This document shows positions 7,779 through 14,538 of a stretch of DNA of 28,266 nt, piece after piece. Position numbers and translations under genes: made by a program. Positions within the stretch are counted from its first letter, which is position 1. Each line of letters starts with the position of its first letter. The notes below the pieces were generated by a model that had not been told where the DNA came from, did not search any database, and saw nothing but the letters and a program-made list of their open reading frames with translations. This DNA comes from an uncultured Eubacteriales bacterium (GTDB lineage Bacteria; Bacillota; Clostridia; Christensenellales; UBA1242): the NCBI GenBank assembly GCA_905187655.1, contig CAJJIV010000004.1:1-28266 (forward strand). Reading direction: 5' to 3'.

Positions 7779-7935
7779 ATGCGTTAACTGCGGAACATGC
7801 GAGGCAAATTGTCCGGTACAAGCAATAAAAAAAGGTAAAGACAAATATGAAATTAATCCTGAAATTTGCATCTCTTGTGGTCTTTGTGCAAGCGTTTGTC
7901 CAGTAATGGCACCAAATCCAGCAGAAGAAAAGTAG
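7756..7935 (+). CDS. Small 2[4Fe-4S] ferredoxin
   Basis: The 59-aa product carries two CxxCxxCxxxCP motifs (CVNCGTCEANCP and CISCGLCASVCP), the signature of clostridial-type ferredoxins that carry low-potential electrons. I place the start at the ATG 7756, with a strong RBS AAAGGAG (7740-7746). The frame is open further upstream to 7630, but that part is out-of-frame ricT sequence. It overlaps the ricT stop by 23 bp, so translation is probably coupled. It may serve general redox metabolism; supply of electrons to RicT or other Fe-S enzymes is speculation from position only. Confidence 0.93.
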   Translation: MAYKITDKCVNCGTCEANCPVQAIKKGKDKYEINPEICISCGLCASVCPVMAPNPAEEK

Positions 7936-7941
7936 TAATTT

Positions 7942-8583
7942 ATGCACGACTTAAATAAAATTGCAGAGTTAAATAACTTAACATTGGACTACCTTAATAG
8001 TGGTAGTCCAATTTTTCAGGTTAAAGGTGGCTATAACTTTACAAGCGACAGTGTTAAGCTTGCAAGCACGGTGACTGAAGAAGAAATTGATACTTTGGTT
8101 GACTTTTGTAGTGGTAGCGGTATTGTTGGCTTAGAAGTTGTTGAAAGAGCTACGGTAAATAATTTATATTCATTTGAAATACAAGAAGAATTATATAATG
8201 CTTGTTTATTAAGCCAAAAGCATAACAAGTTTAACACAAAGTTTTATACCTTTCTAAAACCAGTTCAACAAGCAAGTAACTATGTAACCAATGCTGATGT
8301 GGTAATTTGTAATCCGCCCTTTTTTAAAGCAAATAGTGGAGGCCTGTCATTAAACAATTCAAAACTTCTTGCCAGACATGAAGTTACAATAACACTAAAT
8401 GAAATTTTTAAATCGGCAAGTGAAGTATTAAAAAGTGGTGGTGTTTTTTACTTGCTCCATATTGCAGACCGCTCTAATGAAATTGAAAAACTTGCATTAA
8501 GTTTTAATTTTAAAATTGAAAGTAGAAAAGAATTAGAAGGTCATTTAAAACGAGTAATTTTTAAGTTTAAAAATGTAAAATAA
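7942..8583 (+). CDS. tRNA1(Val) (adenine(37)-N6)-methyltransferase family protein (TrmN6/YabB-like)
   Basis: SAM-dependent N6-adenine methyltransferase, probably modifying A37 of a tRNA. The 213-aa product has SAM motif I VDFCSGSGIVGLEV at 53-66, an acidic motif II (YSFEIQEE), and the catalytic NPPF at 124-127, typical of N6-adenine methyltransferases. The N-terminal GGYNFTSDSVKLAS segment is characteristic of the YfiC/YabB group. In Bacillus yabB lies close to holB and ricT, which agrees with this context. The start is 6 nt after the ferredoxin stop with only a weak purine-rich RBS, so translational coupling is likely. It is the last gene before a terminator. Confidence 0.85.
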   Translation: MHDLNKIAELNNLTLDYLNSGSPIFQVKGGYNFTSDSVKLASTVTEEEIDTLVDFCSGSGIVGLEVVERATVNNLYSFEIQEELYNACLLSQKHNKFNTKFYTFLKPVQQASNYVTNADVVICNPPFFKANSGGLSLNNSKLLARHEVTITLNEIFKSASEVLKSGGVFYLLHIADRSNEIEKLALSFNFKIESRKELEGHLKRVIFKFKNVK

Positions 8584-8596
8584 AAGACTTTTAAAG

Positions 8597-8627
8597 AAAA
8601 CGCAAAATCAAGAAATTTTTGCGTTTT
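8597..8627. terminator. Bidirectional terminator between trmN6-like and spmB
   Basis: AAAACGCAAAA (8597-8607) pairs perfectly with TTTTGCGTTTT (8617-8627) across a 9-nt loop, with T-runs on both strands. It ends the holB cluster and may also end the opposing spmAB transcript. Confidence 0.8.
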
Positions 8628-8643
8628 TATATTTTATATAAAC

Positions 8644-8665
8644 GAGCCTGCCTTAAATTAGGCTC
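8644..8665. terminator. Short inverted repeat downstream of spmB
   Basis: GAGCCT (8644-8649) and AGGCTC (8660-8665) form a 6-bp stem with a 10-nt loop. U-runs are poor on both strands. It could be a weak terminator or processing hairpin for the minus-strand spmAB mRNA. The rest of 8666-8757 shows nothing I can name. Confidence 0.35.
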
Positions 8666-8757
8666 AAAATTTATGCTTTTTGACAAGTGCCTTGCTTCCT
8701 TTGTGTTTGCCTGTGCTCAATTATGGTGGTTGTAAAGTGGCCAAAATTAAAAGTTTT

Positions 8758-9264
8758 TTAACTAAAAATTCTAACAAATAAGCAGGCAGAAACTGAGCCA
8801 ATAAAGGAAGCAATTATACAAATTGGAATGGTGTATCTAAGTTTATATACCTTAATTGTGCTTAAATAAACTGCGGTAACATAAAAAATTGTATCAGATG
8901 CACCAACAACTACACTTGCACATCTACCAATGTAACTATCAGCTCCGTGCTTTATAAATATATCTTTTACTATTGCTAATGAGCCATTTCCAGAAAAGGG
9001 GCGCAAAATTATTAGTTTTGATAGTTCGGTAGGAATTCCAAAAAATTTAAGAATTGGCGCAAAAATATTGCAAAGAATATCACTAACACCGCTAATATCC
9101 ATAAGTTCCACAAAAATAAAAATTGCACACAGGTAAGGGAAAAAACTTATTACAAGATTAACAGAATCTTTGCTTCCGTTTACAAAGTAGTCATAAGCTG
9201 GCACTTTTTTTATTAGTGAGTAGAAAAAAATGATTATAAACAAAATAGGCAATACTAAATTCAT
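8758..9264 (-). CDS. spmB: Spore maturation protein B
   Basis: SpmB acts with SpmA in the forespore core dehydration that underlies spore heat resistance. The 168-aa membrane protein has the nucleoside-recognition (Gate) domain shared by the pair. Family features are the hydrophobic N-terminus, PFSGNGSLAIVKDIF near the centre, and VVGASDTIFYVTAVY. It overlaps spmA by 4 bp (ATGA on the minus strand), so the two are translationally coupled. It is transcribed away from tatD and converges on the trmN6-like gene. Confidence 0.93.
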   Translation of the reverse strand: MNLVLPILFIIIFFYSLIKKVPAYDYFVNGSKDSVNLVISFFPYLCAIFIFVELMDISGVSDILCNIFAPILKFFGIPTELSKLIILRPFSGNGSLAIVKDIFIKHGADSYIGRCASVVVGASDTIFYVTAVYLSTIKVYKLRYTIPICIIASFIGSVSACLFVRIFS

Positions 9265-9890
9265 TTTTGGTTACCGCCTATAATTGGCCTAAATTCTTTA
9301 AAGTTTTTGACTTTATTTTTTTGGTATTTAAGTGAAATTTTTTCGCAAAGCACACATAAACAAACTCCAACAATTGTAGTTACAAGACCAGATAGCAGGG
9401 TGGGAAGAATTATAAATGCAGGGTTAGAACTTCCGCTAGACACCATGAGTCCCATAACGGTTGTAGGCAAAAGTTGAACACCGCTACTTGCAAAAACAAT
9501 AGTCATAATCATTGGAAAAGTAATTGTGCCAGATTTGTTATCCATTTTTTCAATTGCTTTAATTCCATAAGGAATGCTTGCACCACCAATGCCTAATACC
9601 GAAGTAGACAAACTAAGTGATAGATACTTTTTTGCTTCGGCACTAATATTTTTTTTGCCCCAAAGCCAGTTTATTAGCGGAGAAAGTAATTTTGCCAAAA
9701 AGTTAGAAATTTTTGTGTGTTCAATAATTCCAAGAATTCCAAGCCAAATTGCGTAAATTATTAATAATTCAAACGATAGCGACAAAGCGGAGTTTGTTGC
9801 TTTAAGCATAGTAGGCAAAGTTAAACTAGGATTAACAAAAAGCAAAATAATATAACTTATTAAGCATACAACTATCCAAATTGTGTTCAT
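9261..9890 (-). CDS. spmA: Spore maturation protein A
   Basis: Partner of SpmB in spore core dehydration; also a Gate-domain membrane protein. The 209-aa product from the ATG at 9890 begins MNTIWIVVCL, the usual SpmA N-terminus. Conserved stretches are LGIGGASIPYGIKAIEKM and ASSGVQLLPTTVMGL. The frame stays open upstream to 10076, but that part runs into the tatD coding region and is unrelated. No good Shine-Dalgarno precedes the ATG, which may limit translation. It is divergent from tatD across a 108-bp intergenic region. Confidence 0.92.
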   Translation of the reverse strand: MNTIWIVVCLISYIILLFVNPSLTLPTMLKATNSALSLSFELLIIYAIWLGILGIIEHTKISNFLAKLLSPLINWLWGKKNISAEAKKYLSLSLSTSVLGIGGASIPYGIKAIEKMDNKSGTITFPMIMTIVFASSGVQLLPTTVMGLMVSSGSSNPAFIILPTLLSGLVTTIVGVCLCVLCEKISLKYQKNKVKNFKEFRPIIGGNQK

Positions 9891-9942
9891 AGTAAATGTA
9901 TATATTAAAGTGCAAAATATAATTAGCAAAAAATAATTACAA

Positions 9943-9971
9943 TTGACAATTATTTTGTAGAAAGATATAAT
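9943..9971 (+). promoter_or_regulatory. Consensus sigma-A promoter of tatD
   Basis: TTGACA (9943-9948), 17-bp spacer, TATAAT (9966-9971): a perfect match to the consensus in the spmA/tatD divergent region. The tatD ATG is 28 nt past the -10. Confidence 0.9.
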
Positions 9972-9998
9972 AAACATTGATAAAAATAGGAGAATGTT

Positions 9999-10850
9999 AT
10001 GAGCAAAAAAAAGATTGTTCCACCGTATGAAATAGATAATAATATAACTGAGTATGCGGTAGACAGTCACACGCATTTATTTCAGCAAGAAAATTATGAA
10101 CAAATTGTTAGTAAGTTTGCTGAAAACAAAATAGAGGCGGTAGTGAATGTTGTAGAATCTATATCTGACATAAAAAGGGCTAGTGCACTATCATCGCGGT
10201 GTAAAAATGTTTTTTATTTTGCTGGACTGCATCCATATAGCGTGAATAATTTTAATGAAGAATATAAACAATTTTTAATAAAGCAAAAACAAACAGATTC
10301 TGCCTTTTGTGGAATTGGAGAAATTGGACTAGATTATCACTTTAGCGAAGGCGAAGAATATTATATTGACCATACATTGCAACAAAAAATTTTTGTAGAA
10401 CAATTACAGCTTGCACATAACTTGTCTTTGCCTGTTTCATTACACATAAGAGATGCACATTCCGATGCTATTAGAATTTTAAAAGAGAATAAGGCTTTGT
10501 TAACAGATGGTGGGATAATACATTGCTTTTCTGGTACTATTCAAAATTTACACGAATATCTTATGTTTGGGTTTTACATTTCACTTTCGGGTGCAGTTAC
10601 TTATAAAAAAGCATCACAGACAGAATTGCCAATGGCAGATGTTATAAAAGCAATTCCGCTAGACAAATTATTAATAGAAACTGATGCTCCGTACCTTTGT
10701 CCAAGTCCTTATAGGGGAAGGCAAAACGAACCCAAATATGTTTTGCTTACGGCACAAGCTATTGCCGATGTCCTAGAAATGAATGTAAATAAATTAATAA
10801 AACAAACAAAAGAGAACTTTTATAAACTGATAAAAAATAAAATGCCTTAA
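9999..10850 (+). CDS. tatD: TatD family metal-dependent hydrolase
   Basis: TatD enzymes are metal-dependent deoxyribonucleases of the amidohydrolase superfamily. The 283-aa product keeps the metal ligands: HTH (H24, H26) in DSHTHL, E108 in GEIGLDYH, H149 in LHIRDAHSD, H175 in IIHCFSG, and D229 in IETDAPYL. The RBS AGGAG (9988-9992) is well placed. It lies upstream of rsmA as in many Firmicutes, but the RNase M5 gene (rnmV) that usually sits between them is absent here. Its stop codon lies inside the left arm of its terminator. Confidence 0.92.
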   Translation: MSKKKIVPPYEIDNNITEYAVDSHTHLFQQENYEQIVSKFAENKIEAVVNVVESISDIKRASALSSRCKNVFYFAGLHPYSVNNFNEEYKQFLIKQKQTDSAFCGIGEIGLDYHFSEGEEYYIDHTLQQKIFVEQLQLAHNLSLPVSLHIRDAHSDAIRILKENKALLTDGGIIHCFSGTIQNLHEYLMFGFYISLSGAVTYKKASQTELPMADVIKAIPLDKLLIETDAPYLCPSPYRGRQNEPKYVLLTAQAIADVLEMNVNKLIKQTKENFYKLIKNKMP

Positions 10851-10884
10851 AGGCACTTGGTGGCAGTTACCCTTAAGGCTTTTT
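10844..10884 (+). terminator. Terminator overlapping the tatD stop codon
   Basis: GCCTTAA (10844-10850, including the stop codon) pairs with TTAAGGC (10873-10879), followed by five Ts. The 22-nt apical region can fold further (GGT with ACC). Confidence 0.75.
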
Positions 10885-10932
10885 CTTTAGTAGATTATTG
10901 GCAATCAAAATGCTGGTGCCATCTAACTAAAG
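10885..10932 (+). other. Second long hairpin downstream of tatD
   Basis: CTTTAGTAGAT (10885-10895) pairs with ATCTAACTAAAG (10921-10932) with one bulged A. Inner GGCA (10900-10903) and TGCC (10917-10920) extend the stem. It directly follows the tatD terminator and is not followed by a clean U-run. It could be a second termination or processing structure, or a small structured RNA. The remaining intergenic sequence up to rsmA is featureless and AT-rich. Confidence 0.4.
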
Positions 10933-11033
10933 TATTTTAATGTTTTATCTTTTGTGCAATCTTACTATCTGCAATCATAAATAAAATTATGCAATGAAAA
11001 ATAAAAAAAATAAAAATTTTTTAAAGGAAAAAA

Positions 11034-11864
11034 ATGATTAATAATATAAAAAAATTTAATGGTCACGAATTTAAAAAATCACTTGGACAAAACTTTATAA
11101 GTGACTCTAATTTGCTTAAAAGCATTTGTAATGATGCTGGAATTACAAAAGAAGACCTTGTTTTAGAAATTGGAGCTGGTGGTGGAACATTAACCAATTA
11201 TATTTGCAAAAATGCAAAAAAGGTTGTTAGTCTTGAAGTGGATAGGTCACTTGAAACTTTACTTAACGAAGTTGTTGCACAAAATTCCAACTTAAATGTG
11301 GTTTATGCTGACATTATGAAAATTAATCTTGATGTTATAGATGACTATTTTAAAGAAAAGGTAATTAGTTATAAAGTTGTGGCAAATTTACCATATTATA
11401 TTACTACACCAATAATATTTAAATTATTTAGTGACAATTTAAGGCTAACAAGCATTACTATTATGGTGCAGAAAGAAGTTGCCGAGCGTATGGTTGCTAC
11501 AACTGGCACTGAAAATTATGGGGTGCTTTCGGTTATGGTGCAATATTTTGGTGAAGCCAAAATAAAACGAATTGTTAAAAAAACAAACTTTTACCCAATG
11601 CCTAAGGTGGATTCTGCAATTGTAAGAATTGATTTGTATAAAAATATTGATAAAAATTTTTCTACGCACTTTGAAAAAGTTGTAAAATGTGCATTTCAAA
11701 ACAGAAGGAAAAAATTAACATCTAATTTAAGCGGAGGACTTGCAGTTTGCAAAGATGATTGCATAAAAGCACTTGAATCATTAGGTTATAACGAAAATGT
11801 CAGAGCCGAGGAACTTTCTTCAAACGATTTTGTAAAATTGACAAAATTATTATTAAATAATTAG
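11034..11864 (+). CDS. rsmA: 16S rRNA (adenine1518/1519-N6)-dimethyltransferase RsmA (KsgA)
   Basis: Dimethylates two adjacent adenines in the 3' hairpin of 16S rRNA late in 30S assembly. The 276-aa product has the N-terminal KKSLGQNFISD signature, SAM motif I VLEIGAGGGTLT (43-54), the motif SLEVDRSL, and the catalytic NLPYY (118-122). A C-terminal helical domain contains AFQNRRKKL. The RBS is AAAGGAAAA. It stands as its own unit between the tatD hairpins and its own terminator. Confidence 0.96.
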   Translation: MINNIKKFNGHEFKKSLGQNFISDSNLLKSICNDAGITKEDLVLEIGAGGGTLTNYICKNAKKVVSLEVDRSLETLLNEVVAQNSNLNVVYADIMKINLDVIDDYFKEKVISYKVVANLPYYITTPIIFKLFSDNLRLTSITIMVQKEVAERMVATTGTENYGVLSVMVQYFGEAKIKRIVKKTNFYPMPKVDSAIVRIDLYKNIDKNFSTHFEKVVKCAFQNRRKKLTSNLSGGLAVCKDDCIKALESLGYNENVRAEELSSNDFVKLTKLLLNN

Positions 11865-11869
11865 TTTTT

Positions 11870-11895
11870 AAGACAAGGAAAAAAGCCTTGTCTTT
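11870..11895 (+). terminator. Terminator after rsmA
   Basis: AAGACAAGG (11870-11878), 7-nt loop, CCTTGTCTT (11886-11894): a perfect 9-bp stem with a short U-tract, 6 nt after the rsmA stop. Confidence 0.8.
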
Positions 11896-11986
11896 CTAAT
11901 TTATTAGACAAAAATATCTAACAATTTGTGTTAAAATAATGCTGTAATTGGTCTAAAATTTAAATATAAAAATCTTAGGAATTATT

Positions 11987-13111
11987 ATGCAAAACAATAG
12001 ATGTATGTTAATTTTAGAACCAGAAAATGAAACCAACAATTACCTTGCTTGTCTTTATTTGGAAAGGTCACCATTTGGGATTGTTGGTTTATTTAATTTA
12101 TATAACTATTATAACGATGTTAATCTTAAATTGGTTTTAACCGACCAAGAGGGTTACTCTCATATAGAAAAGGTAACAAGTAGTTGTTATATGTTTAAAT
12201 TAACAAATTCTTTTTATGTTGGTGGTGATTGCTTTGCACTTGTTTATGAAGATAATACATTAATTCTTTCAGGAGAAGTTCATCCATCTAAAACCAATGC
12301 AAGTTTTTATAAATATAGCTTTAACTTACCGCAAGTGGAGTATGATGATAGTGAAGAAAATCAAAAAGATAATTGGTTTAATTATCAACCTGACAATTTA
12401 AGTGAGTTGATTTCCTCGGATTTTAATTCAAAAGCGAAAGAGTGGGCAGAAGAAACTAATCAAATTAACTTATATAACGAAGCAACAAAAATTATTGAAC
12501 GAGTTAAATGTGGGGAATTTTCTAACACGACAATAAATAACAATTGTAACTACGATGACGATTTAAACATTGAACAAATAGAAGAGCAAAATGATGTATA
12601 TAATGATGTATATAATGAAAAATATAATAATAAAGAAACTATGTCAGATATAACTGAATGTAAAATTGAAAAAATAAATTGCCGTGAAGAAAATTTATCT
12701 AATAATAATTCTTTTAAAGAAGATTTAGAAAAAGATGATAAAATAAATTTAGAACCAAATATTGAATATGTGGATTCAATTACATATAACCAGATTATTG
12801 GTGAAGATTTTGATTATTTATTTAATCTTTCTACTCCATATAACTTTTTAAACAAAATTATCAGCAACAGCCATTGGCGCAAGTTAAGTCTTGGAAATTC
12901 TATTTTCTATTTATGTAAGATAATAAAAGAAAATCAGGTGACGCATTATGGTCTTGGTGTGCCAATCCTTAGTCAAAATAGCACCAACAATATTTTAGGG
13001 AAATATGCAAAGTTTATAAAAATAAATGCACTTGAAGATTTTGGCTATTTAGTCCTAGTTCAAGATGCAATAACTGGCAAAGCGGTAAAACTTAATGGAA
13101 ATATATGTTGA
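11987..13111 (+). CDS. Uncharacterised two-domain protein with Asn/Asp/Glu-rich linker
   Basis: I do not recognise an established family name. The 374-aa protein has no signal peptide or membrane segment. Residues 1-115 look like a compact beta-rich domain. Residues ~118-275 are low-complexity, rich in Asn, Asp, Glu and Lys, with a short duplication (NDVYNDVYNEKYNN). Residues ~276-374 form a second folded domain with SNSHWRKLSLG, HYGLGVPILS and DFGYLVLVQDAITGKAV. That pattern (SxxW, YGxPG-like, GYWxxYQDAxTG) resembles the C-terminal domain of uncharacterised Clostridia proteins I have seen; this is recall, not a search. The ATG has TTAGGA upstream. It is monocistronic, and the next promoter overlaps its stop codon. 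Confidence 0.8.
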   Translation: MQNNRCMLILEPENETNNYLACLYLERSPFGIVGLFNLYNYYNDVNLKLVLTDQEGYSHIEKVTSSCYMFKLTNSFYVGGDCFALVYEDNTLILSGEVHPSKTNASFYKYSFNLPQVEYDDSEENQKDNWFNYQPDNLSELISSDFNSKAKEWAEETNQINLYNEATKIIERVKCGEFSNTTINNNCNYDDDLNIEQIEEQNDVYNDVYNEKYNNKETMSDITECKIEKINCREENLSNNNSFKEDLEKDDKINLEPNIEYVDSITYNQIIGEDFDYLFNLSTPYNFLNKIISNSHWRKLSLGNSIFYLCKIIKENQVTHYGLGVPILSQNSTNNILGKYAKFIKINALEDFGYLVLVQDAITGKAVKLNGNIC

Positions 13112-13137
13112 CAATTAAGACTTTGGTGTATTAAAAT
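13108..13137 (+). promoter_or_regulatory. Sigma-A promoter of the lipoprotein gene
   Basis: TTGACA (13108-13113), 18-bp spacer, TAAAAT (13132-13137). The -35 overlaps the TGA stop (13109-13111) of the preceding gene. Confidence 0.75.
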
Positions 13138-13140
13138 AAA

Positions 13141-13176
13141 TAAGTAAAAGAATTGCTTTTACGGCAAGTTTACTTA
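13141..13176 (+). promoter_or_regulatory. 5'-leader with two competing hairpins upstream of the lipoprotein gene
   Basis: TAAGTAAA (13141-13148) pairs with TTTACTTA (13169-13176). Alternatively GTAAAAG (13144-13150) pairs with CTTTTAC (13156-13162). The two share sequence, so they cannot both form fully. The structure lies at or near the expected 5' end of the mRNA, and could stabilise it or act as a switch. Confidence 0.45.
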
Positions 13177-13198
13177 TATAAAAGAGGAATTTACAAAT

Positions 13199-14437
13199 AT
13201 GAAAAAGCGATTAATATCTACTATACTTTCTACATTTATGGCAATTTCTTGCTTGTTTGTTTTGTCTGGTTGTAAAAATGCAACTTACAGCTATTCATGT
13301 GCTGATGTAACAAATAATGGCGGAATTGGTGCCGTAAAAGATGGCTACTATTATTACATTACTGGTGGAACATCGGACCGAGCATTAGGCAAAGATGATT
13401 GGTCTAGAACAGGAATTTATAAAGTCCAACTAGATGAAAGCGGTAATATATCTGGTGAACCACAAGAAGTATATAGCACCCTTGCCGGTTTTAAGGGTGG
13501 AAGTCTTGCAATTTTTGGTGATTATATATATTTCACAATGCCAAGCCAACAATCATCTTCTAGTGCGACAATTTTAACAGACCGAACCAGTTTTTGTAGA
13601 GTCAAAATTGATGGCTCTAACTTTAATGTTATATATTCAACCCAGACAAGTGATACATTAACTTATGCATATTATCGTGTATCTGAAACTGAATTATATA
13701 TTGCATGCAAAGAAGGCAATAAGTTATACACCGTTAATGCATCATTAAAAAATCCAAAACCAATTGTTGTCACCGAAAATGCTTCTTCAGTTGTTTTTGC
13801 AGAAACAAATGGAATGGGTGAATTTGCAAACGCATATATTTTCTATACTGAAGAGCCTGCTAAAAATTTCGTTACCCAATTAGGACACAATGTGTACAAG
13901 GTTGCTCCTGGCCAACAAGAAGGGGAGCTTTTATCTTCTGGCAAGGACATTACCATTTTAAAAGTTTGTGCAGACTATTTATATTACTTAGATGGCGAAA
14001 CAATTTATCGAACAAAAGCAGTTGGTGGTTTGTCTTCTAGTGAAGTTGTGTCTTATGTTAAGTATGACAAATATCTATTCCTAAATGATGGCGGAATGGT
14101 ATTTATAGATACAACATCAAGCGAAACCTGGTATATAAATTGGAATGGTGGAAACATGGAATCTCGTTGTTTAATTGGTTCCACAAGTTACACACTTTTG
14201 TTTGAAAACGGTGGATATGTGTATGCAAAATACACTGATAATAAAATTTATAAAATATCTTTAACAGAAACTAGACAAACTCCAAAAGCGGTTACAACCG
14301 ATACTGTTGAACAAATTTCCGATGCATTGTCGTATAAGATTGTTGGAAATAGCCTTTGTTATTATGTAAAAGAAGTTATAACAAGTGATGAAGGTAAGGA
14401 GTCAACTTGGTATAATTTAAAATGGGTCAATATTTAA
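13199..14437 (+). CDS. Predicted lipoprotein with propeller-like repeats (DUF5050-like)
   Basis: The 412-aa product has an N-terminal lipoprotein signal peptide: basic MKKR, a hydrophobic core, and lipobox LSGC with C25 as the lipidated residue. The mature part has recurrent YYYI/YIYF beta-strand units spaced like propeller blades, for example SLAIFGDYIYF followed by FCRVKIDGSN, and later YLYYLDGETIYRTK. This resembles DUF5050-type repeats of surface proteins. It should sit on the outer face of the cytoplasmic membrane. Its ligand is unknown. The ATG has AGAGGAA upstream. It is a single gene with its own promoter and terminator. Confidence 0.85.
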   Translation: MKKRLISTILSTFMAISCLFVLSGCKNATYSYSCADVTNNGGIGAVKDGYYYYITGGTSDRALGKDDWSRTGIYKVQLDESGNISGEPQEVYSTLAGFKGGSLAIFGDYIYFTMPSQQSSSSATILTDRTSFCRVKIDGSNFNVIYSTQTSDTLTYAYYRVSETELYIACKEGNKLYTVNASLKNPKPIVVTENASSVVFAETNGMGEFANAYIFYTEEPAKNFVTQLGHNVYKVAPGQQEGELLSSGKDITILKVCADYLYYLDGETIYRTKAVGGLSSSEVVSYVKYDKYLFLNDGGMVFIDTTSSETWYINWNGGNMESRCLIGSTSYTLLFENGGYVYAKYTDNKIYKISLTETRQTPKAVTTDTVEQISDALSYKIVGNSLCYYVKEVITSDEGKESTWYNLKWVNI

Positions 14438-14451
14438 TTGACTCATAACAG

Positions 14452-14483
14452 AAAGTGTGGAACATTTATGCCCGCACTTTTTT
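14452..14483 (+). terminator. Terminator after the lipoprotein gene
   Basis: AAAGTGTGG (14452-14460) pairs with CCGCACTTT (14472-14480) with one T-G wobble, followed by a T-run to 14483. Confidence 0.85.
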
Positions 14484-14538
14484 GCTGTCAATTTACAAAA
14501 GATAAAATGTTATAAATCATAACAAAACGGAGTACAAA

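Noticed and set aside
8679..8745. On the minus strand GGAAGCA and CAGG occur together, recalling the SRP RNA core; this stretch is also less AT-rich than its surroundings.
   Set aside because: The stem and GGAA tetraloop that must separate CAGG from GGAAGCA are absent, and the flanks do not pair well on that strand.
9891..10076. N-terminal extension of SpmA by 62 codons.
   Set aside because: It runs antisense through the tatD promoter and start; the conserved SpmA N-terminus begins at 9890.
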